NCBI GenBank assembly: GCA_023389045.1
Contig: JAEWEZ010000054.1
Location: 1-20,860 of the forward strand
DNA length: 20,860 nucleotides
Origin: Actinomycetes bacterium
Lineage (GTDB): Bacteria; Actinomycetota; Actinomycetes; Actinomycetales; Dermabacteraceae
Direction of reading: 5' to 3'
This document shows positions 1 to 7,234 of the stretch, one piece after another; the first letter of the stretch is position 1, and every line of letters begins with the position of its first letter. The notes beneath the pieces are model-generated. The model was not told the DNA's origin and ran no database searches. It was given only the letters and a program-made list of their open reading frames with translations. The translations under genes were made by a program, and so were the position numbers.

Positions 1-2772
1 GGCTGCAACGCCACCGATCAGCAGGCCGGGCGCACCCGTGTGAGCCAGGTCTCCCGCGCCGGAGCCCTTCCCGTCACCGGCATCGCCACCCGGCGTTCCG
101 GGCTTGTCATCGTCACCGGGCTCACCAGGCTTACCAGGCTTCTCGTCATCGCCCGGATCCCCCGGCTTCCCCGGCTCTTCGGGCTTCTCATCCTTCGGGA
201 ACCCGGCGTCCAGGCCGACGATCAGCGGGTTGTGATCCGAGGAGCCGAAGACGCCCTCCTCGTACAGGTTGACCTCGTTGTTGCGGTAACGCGAGTACTG
301 GGTCATCACCGACTCAGGCCCGTTGATCGACCAGTCCGTGGCCCCGGTGATGCGAGCTGCGGCCGCCTCATTGGCAAGCACATGATCCAGAGAGCCGACC
401 ATGCCACCGAAGCTGTAGGACCACGCGCCCTCTTCATGCTCGGCCACTGCATTCACGAAGCCCTGGTCGTAGAAGTACTGCAGCGGGTCTTCCTTGGTGT
501 AGGCGTTGAAGTCGCCGCCGTGCAGAACGGCCTTCACCTTCAGCGCCTCGGCGCGCTCGGTCGCCCAGGCGTGCAGGGCCTCGGCCTGCTGCATCCGCGA
601 GGTGCGCGCATTGCCCTGCACCGGATCGGGGGTGAGGTTCGCATCCTCGGCGTCCTTGGAGCCCTTGGACTTGAAGTGGTTCACGGTGAACAGGAAGGGC
701 TCGCCCTCCACGGTTTTGCCGTCCTTGCCCTTGCGCACGGGCACGAACACATGCGCGATGGGTTCGCGCGCATTGTCGAAGGCCTCGTGCCCGGCGAGGA
801 TCTGCGTCTCACCTTCGGGGCGCACCGCGGCCGGCTTGTAGATGATCGCATTGGTGATCGCGTCACCGCCGCCGTCCAGGCCCTGCTTCTTGTAGGCCTC
901 GCCGGTGGGGATGAAGGCCCAGGTGCCTTCGCCGTCCTTCGCGTTCAGAGCCTTGACCAGGGAGGCGGTGGCTTCGTCGGCCTCTTCTCCCAGTCGCGCG
1001 GAGTTCTCGATCTCCATCAGGCCCACCACTTCGGCGCCGGTGCCGGAGATCGCGTCAACGATCTTGGACTGCTGGCGTTCGAAGGAGGCCTTGTTCCAGG
1101 CGCCGCGGGGCAGGCAGCCGCCGCGCACATTCGTGCCTTCGCCGTCCATATTGGTGTAGGGCTGGCAGCCGGGGGTGTCTTCACCGAGGGTGGTGAAGTA
1201 GTTGAGCACATTGAAGGTGGCGATCTGCAGGTCGCCGCCCACCTTCGCGGGTGCGTCCTGGCGGGTGTTCTCGAAGTCCACCCCGTCGGTGTCGTGGGAG
1301 GTCCAGGGCGCGGTGGGGTTCAGGCGCCACTGCTCGAAGGAGTAGGAGACGATCACGGGCTGGGTGAAGTTCACCGAGGCGCCCACACGCACCGGTTCCT
1401 GCGTGGTCAGCCAGCTCATCGGGGCCGACGGGTTCTTCGCGAAGTTCGTGGTGCGGGCATCGTCCAGCAGCACCTTCTTGGCCTGCTGCTCCTGGTAGTA
1501 GGCGGTGGCTTCCTCACCGGGGGCCATCACATCGCCGGCCTGACGCAGCGGTTCGATCCCCATCGCGAGGGTGATCTCGCCGTACTTGCTGGTCTGGTAC
1601 ACGTCGGTCACGGTGAAGTCGTCCGCACCGGGCAGGTACAGCATGTGCTCCATGCTTTCGCGCTCTTCTTCCTTGCTGGGGAAGGATTCGAGCTGTACCG
1701 GCTTCGGAGCCTCGAAGGGGGCTTCAGCGGGGGTCATGCCGCCGGTCTTGACGGAGATCTGGGTGGATCCGTAGTACTCGCTCACCGTGCCGGTCACGGT
1801 GACGGAGTCGCCGATCTTCACGTCTTTCATGGTGTCGGGGGAGTACACGAAGATCGCGGCGGAGGCCCGGTGGCTGCTGAAGTCGAGGAGGCCGCCGGTC
1901 CCGCCGGTCTGCACCACGTAGCCGTTCAGGCCGCCTTCGGCGTAGACGGCGGTCACCACGCCTTCGGTGGTCACGGTCTTGCCGTCGTAGGGAGAGGCCT
2001 CGCCGGTGCCCTGAATCTCGGCAATCGGTATCACGGTGCCGTGGGACGGGGGCTCGGTCTCGTCGTCGCCACCATCGTTTCCGGGGGGCTGCTCCGTGGC
2101 ACCGGAGGGCGTGGGGGTGGGGGCGCCGGCGGCAAAGTCGGTGGAGTTCTCACCGCTGCTCGCGATCCGGGAGACGGAGGTGGAGTTGTTGGTCTTGGGG
2201 GCGGGCGCGGTGCCGGAGAAGGTCTTGGCATCGCCCCAGCCGACCAGGTCAATCACGGCCGGGTTATCTGCGCAGGAGACGCCGGTGCAGGCGAGCTTGC
2301 CCTCGGCATCGGAGAGGGCGAACACGCCGCCGTTCCCGGAGGCGTTGATGTCCCCTTCGAGGTCAGCCGCGGGCAGCTTCTCGCCCTTGCCGTTTCCGGG
2401 GGCGAGCATGATGAGGAAGGTCTTCCCGGCCGGCACGGTGCCGCTGAGCGTCATTGTGTTGTTGAAGGCGCCGGTCTTGGAGGCGTACTGGAGGGACCAG
2501 CCGGTCAGGTCGATATCAGCGTCGGAGGTGTTCTTCAGCTCGACGAAGTCGTTCTGGTAGGCGGCGCCCTTGTTGCCGCCACCGCCGTAAATCTCGTTGA
2601 TGACCAGGTCACCGGGGGTGACAACGGCGGCGTGGGCGGTGTCGATCGTGCTCAGGGCGGGCAGCACGCCGAAGCCGAGGGCGAGGGCGGCGGTGCCGGC
2701 GCCGAGGCGAAGGGCGCACTGGCGCAGAGCGTCAAGGCCGGTGCGGGGGGCGCCGGTGCGGGCGGTGGTCAT
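1..2772 (-). CDS. nucH: ExeM/NucH-type extracellular endonuclease, sortase-anchored (3' end cut off by window)
   Basis: Secreted nuclease expected to degrade DNA/RNA outside the cell. Translation from the ATG at 2772 (GGAAGGA ribosome site just upstream) runs open to base 1, at least 924 codons without a stop, so the C-terminus is missing. Visible in order: a signal peptide (~1-48, ending AHA), a lamin-tail-like domain (~50-165, VINEIYGGGGN, FVELKN), an OB-fold-like region (~230-330), then an endonuclease/exonuclease/phosphatase domain with TFNVLNYF (~515), GLMEIEN (~580), GGDFNAY (~752) and SDHNPL (~847). A Gly/Pro/Asp-rich, collagen-like linker follows, then LAHTG at residue 909 and the start of a hydrophobic segment, which indicates wall anchoring. 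It lies downstream of the 5'-nucleotidase gene on the same strand, separated from it by a terminator. The family call is firm; substrate preference is inferred. Confidence 0.9.
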   Translation of the reverse strand, partial: MTTARTGAPRTGLDALRQCALRLGAGTAALALGFGVLPALSTIDTAHAAVVTPGDLVINEIYGGGGNKGAAYQNDFVELKNTSDADIDLTGWSLQYASKTGAFNNTMTLSGTVPAGKTFLIMLAPGNGKGEKLPAADLEGDINASGNGGVFALSDAEGKLACTGVSCADNPAVIDLVGWGDAKTFSGTAPAPKTNNSTSVSRIASSGENSTDFAAGAPTPTPSGATEQPPGNDGGDDETEPPSHGTVIPIAEIQGTGEASPYDGKTVTTEGVVTAVYAEGGLNGYVVQTGGTGGLLDFSSHRASAAIFVYSPDTMKDVKIGDSVTVTGTVSEYYGSTQISVKTGGMTPAEAPFEAPKPVQLESFPSKEEERESMEHMLYLPGADDFTVTDVYQTSKYGEITLAMGIEPLRQAGDVMAPGEEATAYYQEQQAKKVLLDDARTTNFAKNPSAPMSWLTTQEPVRVGASVNFTQPVIVSYSFEQWRLNPTAPWTSHDTDGVDFENTRQDAPAKVGGDLQIATFNVLNYFTTLGEDTPGCQPYTNMDGEGTNVRGGCLPRGAWNKASFERQQSKIVDAISGTGAEVVGLMEIENSARLGEEADEATASLVKALNAKDGEGTWAFIPTGEAYKKQGLDGGGDAITNAIIYKPAAVRPEGETQILAGHEAFDNAREPIAHVFVPVRKGKDGKTVEGEPFLFTVNHFKSKGSKDAEDANLTPDPVQGNARTSRMQQAEALHAWATERAEALKVKAVLHGGDFNAYTKEDPLQYFYDQGFVNAVAEHEEGAWSYSFGGMVGSLDHVLANEAAAARITGATDWSINGPESVMTQYSRYRNNEVNLYEEGVFGSSDHNPLIVGLDAGFPKDEKPEEPGKPGDPGDDEKPGKPGEPGDDDKPGTPGGDAGDGKGSGAGDLAHTGAPGLLIGGVAA

Positions 2773-2810
2773 GGCAGGGTCCTTCCGCGGGGTGGGGAGG
2801 GCGGTTTCGG

Positions 2811-2878
2811 AGAGGGGCCGACGGGGCCGGTGCGAGGGTGAGTGCCGGGGCGGCGCTCAGGTCAGAGGGGCCGACGGG
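2811..2878. repeat. 15-bp direct repeat AGAGGGGCCGACGGG, two copies, upstream of the nuclease gene
   Basis: Exact copies lie at 2811-2825 and 2864-2878, 53 bp apart, in the leader region of the nuclease gene. The inner 12 bases GGGGCCGACGGG recur elsewhere in the window on the same strand (1421, 7204, 8729, 10441). These two copies could be a regulatory pair, or simply two members of that wider family. Confidence 0.8.
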
Positions 2879-2943
2879 TTTGTGGCGACGGACCGTGCTC
2901 GTCTCAGAGACGCGCCGACCGCCGGAACGGGATCAGGTCATGG

Positions 2944-2977
2944 CAGACGGGACCGAGCCGAAGCTCGGCCCCGTCTG
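2944..2977 (-). terminator. Stem-loop terminator after the 5'-nucleotidase gene
   Basis: On the minus strand, CAGACGGGGCCGAGC - TTCG - GCTCGGTCCCGTCTG forms a 15-bp stem closed by a cUUCGg tetraloop. It starts 17 bases after the nucleotidase stop codon. The single non-Watson-Crick position is a G-U wobble in the minus-strand RNA but an A-C mismatch in the plus-strand RNA, which points to minus-strand use. There is no T-tract, as is common for actinobacterial terminators. Confidence 0.75.
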
Positions 2978-2994
2978 TGATGCACAGGGTGCGA

Positions 2995-5304
2995 TCAGGA
3001 GCGAGTGAAGCGACGCAGGCCCAGGGCGCCGAGACCGGCGAGGGTCAGCAGCGCGGCACCGGCCGCGTAGGGAGCAGCGTCAGCACCGGTACGAGCCAGG
3101 TCCTCGGGCTTCTTGCCGTCGGCCTTGTCGTCCTTGTCCTTACCGGGCTTGTCCTTGTCCTTACCGGGCTTGTCCTTGTCGTCACCGGGCTTGTCCTTGT
3201 CGTCGTCGCCCGGCTTGTCAGCGCCACCGCATTCCTTGGGAGCCTCCCCGGACTGCCAGGTGAAGCTCGGCATGTCGATGACGATGTTCGCGCCGGTCTC
3301 CGGCACGGCCGTGACGGTCAGGGGAACCACGGTGCCCTCGGGCACGCAGAGCCAGTCGGTCAGGGTCACATCGCCCTTCCAGCGGCCGGTTTCCTTGTCC
3401 AGCTCGTAGGGGGCTTCGAAGCGGCCGTACTTGCCGGCATCCACGATGACCTTCTCGATCTTCGGGGCACCAATGCTCTGGGATTCGAGGTTCATGAAGC
3501 GCAGGACGGGGTCCACGTCCTTGCCCTTCTTGGAGTCGTATTCACCGGGAACGGCGATCTGCATCTCCACCGCGCGCTGGGCGAAGTTCGGCTTCAGATC
3601 CGGGTTCGCCTTGAGGTACTCGGAGAGGGCATCGCGGTCCATCACGCCGGAGTCGCGGATGTTCTTGGCCTTGGCCATGGTGTTCATGCCGTCGCCACCC
3701 TGGAACAGGAAGCTTGCGGCCACCACGGTGTAGCTCTTCTTGGGGTCGATCGGCTTGCCGTTGATGCGCAGGTCCAGAACACGCTCGCCCTGCTTGCGGC
3801 TGGAGTCGAAGGTGTAGGTGACGTTCTCGGAGACACCGAAGGCGAGGAACTGCTCGCCGCCGTCGTTCACGCTCCACTGCTCTTCAAGCATCTGCTTGAA
3901 CTGGGCGCCGGTGACCTCACCGGAGTTGAGGGTGTTGCCGAAGGGCGTCATGTTGTTAGCTTCGCCGTAGGTGACAACACCATCGCCTTCCTTGCCACTG
4001 GCCTTGTGCCAGAACTCGGCGCGGATGCCACCGGGGTTCATGAAGCCGATGATTTCGCGGCCTTCGTAGTCACCGCCGCGCTGCTCGAAGAACCACTTCA
4101 TGGAGTCGGCGAGCATATTGCCGGCGGCGGAGTGACGGGAGCGGTTATCGCCCTTCTTTTCGTCCTTGGTCTTGGTCCACACGCCGTCCTTGTACTCAGC
4201 CTTGGAGCTGTCCCAGGCGGTGGTGATATCCCCGGTGATGGTGCCAACCTTCTCGCGGGCGGGGCCTTCGGCGTCCTTGATCGCCTTCTCGGCGGCACCG
4301 GCGGCGGCCTCGTAGATCGGGTCACCGGCGCAGGCGGCGAGGTCCACGCCCTTGGAGGGGATCAGGGTCGGCTCGGTGGTGGCTTCCCAGTCACCGTCTT
4401 CTTCGAGGGTGAGGGTGACGGCCCCGAGGTAGGCGCCGCTGGCGGCACCCTGGATGATCGGGCGCGTCTCGCCATCGGTACCGGGCACGGGAGCCTGGTA
4501 GGCGTAGGCGCGGTGGGAGTCACCGTTGAGGATCACCTCTGCCTCGGCGGAGGTTTCGTTCACGATCTTGGTGAAGATCGGGTCGCTGTTCTCGGGGGCG
4601 GAGCCGATCTCACCGTTGCCGGAGGCACCCTCGTGGTAGTTCGCCACGATCAGGTCGTAGTCGGCGCCGGAGGCCTTCAGCTCCTCGATCGCCTTGTTCA
4701 CCTCGTCCACCGGATCGCGGAACTCGAGGCCTTCGATCGCCACCGGGGACACCTTCTGCACGGTCTTGGTGGTGACCGCGCCGACCACGGCCATCTTCAC
4801 GCCGTTGCGCTCAACGATGGTGTAGGGGTCGTGCAGACGCTTACCGGTCTCCTTGACGTAGACGTTGGCGGCAATCTGCGGGAAGTCCGCGTGGGGAATG
4901 ATCCGGTCGAGCAGGTCCTGGTAGCCCTGGTCGTACTCGTGGTTGCCGATGGTGCCCATATCGACCTCAAGGGCGTTGAGGTACTTGAGCGTGGGCTCGT
5001 CGTTCTGGATCGCGGAGGCGAACTCAGAGCCACCGACGTTATCGCCTGCGGAAAGCAGGAAGGAGTTTTCGTGCTGGGCGCGCGCCGTGGTGACCACGCA
5101 GGCGAACTCCTTGCCGACGCTCAGAGCGCCGTGGAAGTCATTGACCGCGAGCACCTGGATGCTGGTACCGGCTTCGAGGTCCGAGCCCTCGGCGGGGGCT
5201 GCGGTGGCGCTGAGCGGGACAGCGGCGAAGGCCGAGACGAGGGCGGCGGTGCCCAAGCCAACGGTTGCGCCACGGGCCGCACGACGAGCGGACAGGCTCT
5301 TCAT
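2995..5304 (-). CDS. Secreted, sortase-anchored 5'-nucleotidase / metallophosphatase (UshA-like)
   Basis: Predicted to hydrolyse extracellular nucleotides to nucleosides and phosphate (769 aa). The ATG at 5304 is chosen because AGGAG stands 6 bases upstream and a signal peptide (MKSLSARRAARG... ATAA, ~1-36) follows at once; an upstream in-frame ATG at 5355 has no such support. Metallophosphatase motifs: NDFHG (55-59), SAGDNVGG (~86-92), GNHEYDQG (120-127), NYHEG and NGDSHRAY. The usual GHSH/GHTH motif reads GDSH here. The C-terminal 5'-nucleotidase domain shows NPGGIRAEF and FLFQGGDGMN. Then come a charged linker of 7-residue repeats, LARTG, a membrane segment and RRFTRS, a complete cell-wall sorting signal. 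Pairing with the nuclease downstream suggests a nucleic-acid phosphate-scavenging set. Exact substrate is inferred. Confidence 0.93.
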   Translation of the reverse strand: MKSLSARRAARGATVGLGTAALVSAFAAVPLSATAAPAEGSDLEAGTSIQVLAVNDFHGALSVGKEFACVVTTARAQHENSFLLSAGDNVGGSEFASAIQNDEPTLKYLNALEVDMGTIGNHEYDQGYQDLLDRIIPHADFPQIAANVYVKETGKRLHDPYTIVERNGVKMAVVGAVTTKTVQKVSPVAIEGLEFRDPVDEVNKAIEELKASGADYDLIVANYHEGASGNGEIGSAPENSDPIFTKIVNETSAEAEVILNGDSHRAYAYQAPVPGTDGETRPIIQGAASGAYLGAVTLTLEEDGDWEATTEPTLIPSKGVDLAACAGDPIYEAAAGAAEKAIKDAEGPAREKVGTITGDITTAWDSSKAEYKDGVWTKTKDEKKGDNRSRHSAAGNMLADSMKWFFEQRGGDYEGREIIGFMNPGGIRAEFWHKASGKEGDGVVTYGEANNMTPFGNTLNSGEVTGAQFKQMLEEQWSVNDGGEQFLAFGVSENVTYTFDSSRKQGERVLDLRINGKPIDPKKSYTVVAASFLFQGGDGMNTMAKAKNIRDSGVMDRDALSEYLKANPDLKPNFAQRAVEMQIAVPGEYDSKKGKDVDPVLRFMNLESQSIGAPKIEKVIVDAGKYGRFEAPYELDKETGRWKGDVTLTDWLCVPEGTVVPLTVTAVPETGANIVIDMPSFTWQSGEAPKECGGADKPGDDDKDKPGDDKDKPGKDKDKPGKDKDDKADGKKPEDLARTGADAAPYAAGAALLTLAGLGALGLRRFTRS
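3127..3213. repeat. Tandem 21-bp repeats encoding the Lys/Asp/Pro/Gly linker
   Basis: Three 21-bp units (3127-3147, 3148-3168, 3169-3189) and one 24-bp unit (3190-3213) lie inside the nucleotidase gene and encode KPGKDKD-like heptads. Being in-frame, they can change copy number without breaking the gene and would alter the spacer between enzyme and wall anchor. Confidence 0.85.
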
Positions 5305-5355
5305 GAATGGCTCCTGAGTACGAGGCGGGAGTGGGATGTGAGTGCCACGCTCCAT

Positions 5356-5383
5356 TTCATAGCACCGCAGGCAGCACTGCCAG
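5356..5383 (-). promoter_or_regulatory. Promoter candidate for the 5'-nucleotidase gene
   Basis: On the minus strand, CTGGCA (5383-5378) and TATGAA (5361-5356) are 16 bp apart, each 4/6 to the housekeeping consensus, and a TG lies just upstream of the -10 element. Predicted transcription would start about 45 bases before the ATG. The match is modest. Confidence 0.4.
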
Positions 5384-5593
5384 GGGCGTGACGGAGCCGG
5401 GACCTCGGCGTCACTCAGAGTTCACCCGTCTTTGCGGCATAAAGGAACACAGTTGGCATACCCGATGAGCACCCTTTACTCTTTCTTGACGGGTGGGTGT
5501 GCGGCTGCGGCATCACACCGCACGGAACGGAGTGCCCCGGGGTGACCCTGAGGGGGGACACCGGGATGAGCCCCAGCATGGCGCTCTTCCAGA

Positions 5594-5639
5594 CGGCCGG
5601 GTTCGGACATGCCCCATGCATGCTCCTCGAACCCGGCCG
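5594..5639. promoter_or_regulatory. Perfect 12-bp inverted repeat with an inner 5-bp hairpin, upstream of ndh
   Basis: CGGCCGGGTTCG (5594-5605) and CGAACCCGGCCG (5628-5639) are exact reverse complements. The spacer holds a second pair, CATGC (5608-5612) and GCATG (5618-5622). No T-tract follows on either strand. It lies 111 bases before the dehydrogenase ATG, so it may be a leader RNA structure, an operator, or a terminator lacking a U-tract. Confidence 0.6.
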
Positions 5640-5750
5640 CTGTTATTCGGCCCTGTCTGATATGTCCCCTCGCGCGCAAACAGCGGTAATGTCATGCCGG
5701 GCCATCCGCGTCCCGCACTGTGCCGTTCGCCGTCCCCCGAAGGAGAACCC

Positions 5751-7169
5751 ATGGTCCTGGGTCTGTCTCGCCGTCGCCGCATCGTTCCCGCGAAAGACGG
5801 GGCGAGCTGGCCCCACGTGGTCATCGTCGGCGGCGGTTTCGCCGGGGCAAACGCCGTGCTGGGCCTGCGCGATACGCGCGTGCGCGTCACCCTGATCGAC
5901 CGCAACCTCTACAAGACCTTCCAGCCGCTGCTCTACCAGGTGGCCACTGCCGGCCTGAACCCGGGCGATGTGACCATGGCGCTGCGCAGCCTCTCCCTCA
6001 CCGTGCCGAATATGCGCTACCGCCAGGGCGAAGTGGTAGGTGTGGATCCCGAACGCAAAATCGTGCGCATGGACGGCGGCGCCGAGGACATCACCGAGAT
6101 CCGCTACGACTACCTGATCCTCGCGGGCGGCGCGACCACCACCTTCTTCGGCACCCCCGGCGCGGAAGACCACGCCATGCCGATGTACACGCGCTCGCAG
6201 GCGATTGCGATCCGCGACCGGATCTTCTCCGAGCTGGAACGCGCCAGCCGCGTGAACGCTCAGGGGCACACCGCCGAATCCACCGCCGATGAAGGCGCCC
6301 GCAACCGCAGCATCGACCGCCTGCACGTCTCGATCGTCGGCGGCGGTCCCACCGGCGTGGAAATCGCCGGCGCCCTCGCCGACTTCCGCCAGCAGGAACT
6401 GGACATCCTCTACCCCGAGATGGACCCCGGCACCCTGCAGATCACCCTGATTCAGCGCGGCCAGGAACTCATCAAGGAGTTCCGTCCCTCCTTCCGCGCC
6501 TACGCGGCAGAGGAACTGCGCAAGCGCGGCGTCACCCTCGCGCTCGGGCACGGCGTCAAGGCCGTCGGCTACGACCATGTGGAACTCGACGACGGGCGCA
6601 TCCTCGAATCCGACATCACCATCTGGGCGGCCGGCGTCACGATCCCCGAGCAGGTGGCGCAGTGGGGATTCCCGCGGGACGAACACGGGCGTATCGACGT
6701 GGACGAGACTCTGCAGGTGATCGGTTTCCCCGGCGTCTATGCCGCCGGAGACATGGCCGGGGGTGAGTACGCGCAGCCGCAGCTTGCCCAGCCGGCGATC
6801 CAGACCGGCGCCTGGGCGGCCCGCAATATCCATGCCGATGTGCACGGTGAGCAGCGCAAACCCTTCTCGTACACGAACCTTGGCACGATGGCGACGATCG
6901 GCCGTCACGCCGCGATCGCCGAAATCCCGAACTTCCCGGACCTCTCGGGCTCCGTGGGGTGGGTGGCCTGGATGGTCGTGCACGTGATGAAGCTTCTCGG
7001 CCACCGCAATCAGCGGGCCGTGGCGATGAACCTGCTCTCCCTCTATGGCGGCACGCGGGCCACGCACCAGCCCAATCCGGTGCTCGGTGAAGTCGATTCG
7101 ATCGCGGCGGCACGGCGTTTCCGCGAGCAGGCGCGCAACCGCAAGTTCGGTGAGGGCGCGCGCGGCTAA
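5751..7169 (+). CDS. ndh: Type II NADH dehydrogenase (FAD-dependent pyridine nucleotide-disulfide oxidoreductase family)
   Basis: Single-subunit, non-proton-pumping NADH:quinone oxidoreductase of the respiratory chain, expected at the inner face of the membrane (472 aa, a normal length). The ATG at 5751 is preceded by AAGGAG with 5-base spacing; an in-frame ATG at 5694 lacks a ribosome site. Motifs: FAD-binding VVIVGGGFAG (~23-32) with an acidic residue at the end of the next strand (LID, ~50), NADH-binding VSIVGGGPTGVE (~193-204), and FAD-binding GVYAAGDMA (~328-336). A C-terminal amphipathic/hydrophobic stretch (VHVMKLLGHRNQRAVAMN) fits membrane attachment. It is monocistronic, followed at once by a terminator. 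A related FAD oxidoreductase function is possible, but the pattern is typical of NDH-2. Confidence 0.92.
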   Translation: MVLGLSRRRRIVPAKDGASWPHVVIVGGGFAGANAVLGLRDTRVRVTLIDRNLYKTFQPLLYQVATAGLNPGDVTMALRSLSLTVPNMRYRQGEVVGVDPERKIVRMDGGAEDITEIRYDYLILAGGATTTFFGTPGAEDHAMPMYTRSQAIAIRDRIFSELERASRVNAQGHTAESTADEGARNRSIDRLHVSIVGGGPTGVEIAGALADFRQQELDILYPEMDPGTLQITLIQRGQELIKEFRPSFRAYAAEELRKRGVTLALGHGVKAVGYDHVELDDGRILESDITIWAAGVTIPEQVAQWGFPRDEHGRIDVDETLQVIGFPGVYAAGDMAGGEYAQPQLAQPAIQTGAWAARNIHADVHGEQRKPFSYTNLGTMATIGRHAAIAEIPNFPDLSGSVGWVAWMVVHVMKLLGHRNQRAVAMNLLSLYGGTRATHQPNPVLGEVDSIAAARRFREQARNRKFGEGARG

Positions 7170-7170
7170 G

Positions 7171-7202
7171 CGCGCTCCCACCCCTCGGGGCGCGTGTTTT
7201 TT
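7171..7202 (+). terminator. Rho-independent terminator of ndh
   Basis: It starts one base after the ndh stop. CGCGCTCCC pairs with GGGGCGCG (one bulged T) across a 7-base loop, and TG plus six T residues (7197-7202) follow. The T-tract gives the plus orientation. Confidence 0.75.
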
Positions 7203-7234
7203 GGGGGCCGACGGGCCTCGCGCTCCCGCACCGC

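Larger units (their letters stand above)
5305..5750. other. 446-bp divergent intergenic region
   Basis: This region separates the minus-strand nucleotidase gene from the plus-strand NADH dehydrogenase gene. It holds a promoter candidate for the nucleotidase (5356-5383), a single GTTCACC heptamer at 5420-5426 resembling half of an actinobacterial PHO-box unit, and a perfect 12-bp inverted repeat (5594-5639). Several short open frames overlap each other here, but none has a convincing start signal or recognisable protein. Confidence 0.7.

Noticed and set aside
40..2841. Very long open frame on the plus strand (933 codons) opposite the nuclease gene
   Set aside because: It is the antisense shadow of a gene with clear domains, signal peptide and ribosome site; its Gly/Val/His-rich product is typical of GC-rich antisense frames.
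3127..3213. Short regular repeats considered as a possible CRISPR array
   Set aside because: Units are directly adjacent without spacers and encode an in-frame linker.
2842..5391. 849-codon plus-strand open frame opposite the 5'-nucleotidase
   Set aside because: Antisense shadow of a well-supported gene; repetitive Leu/Val/Gly composition and no domain.
5530..5560. C6/G6 run before ndh considered as a 6C-type small RNA
   Set aside because: Only one six-base run is present and the two conserved C-loop hairpins of that RNA are not seen.
5686..5692. TAATGT as -10 promoter element of ndh
   Set aside because: No acceptable -35 element at 16-18 bp; left unannotated.
5643..7181. 512-codon minus-strand frame opposite ndh
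   Set aside because: Shadow of NADH dehydrogenase; no start signal, no recognisable family.
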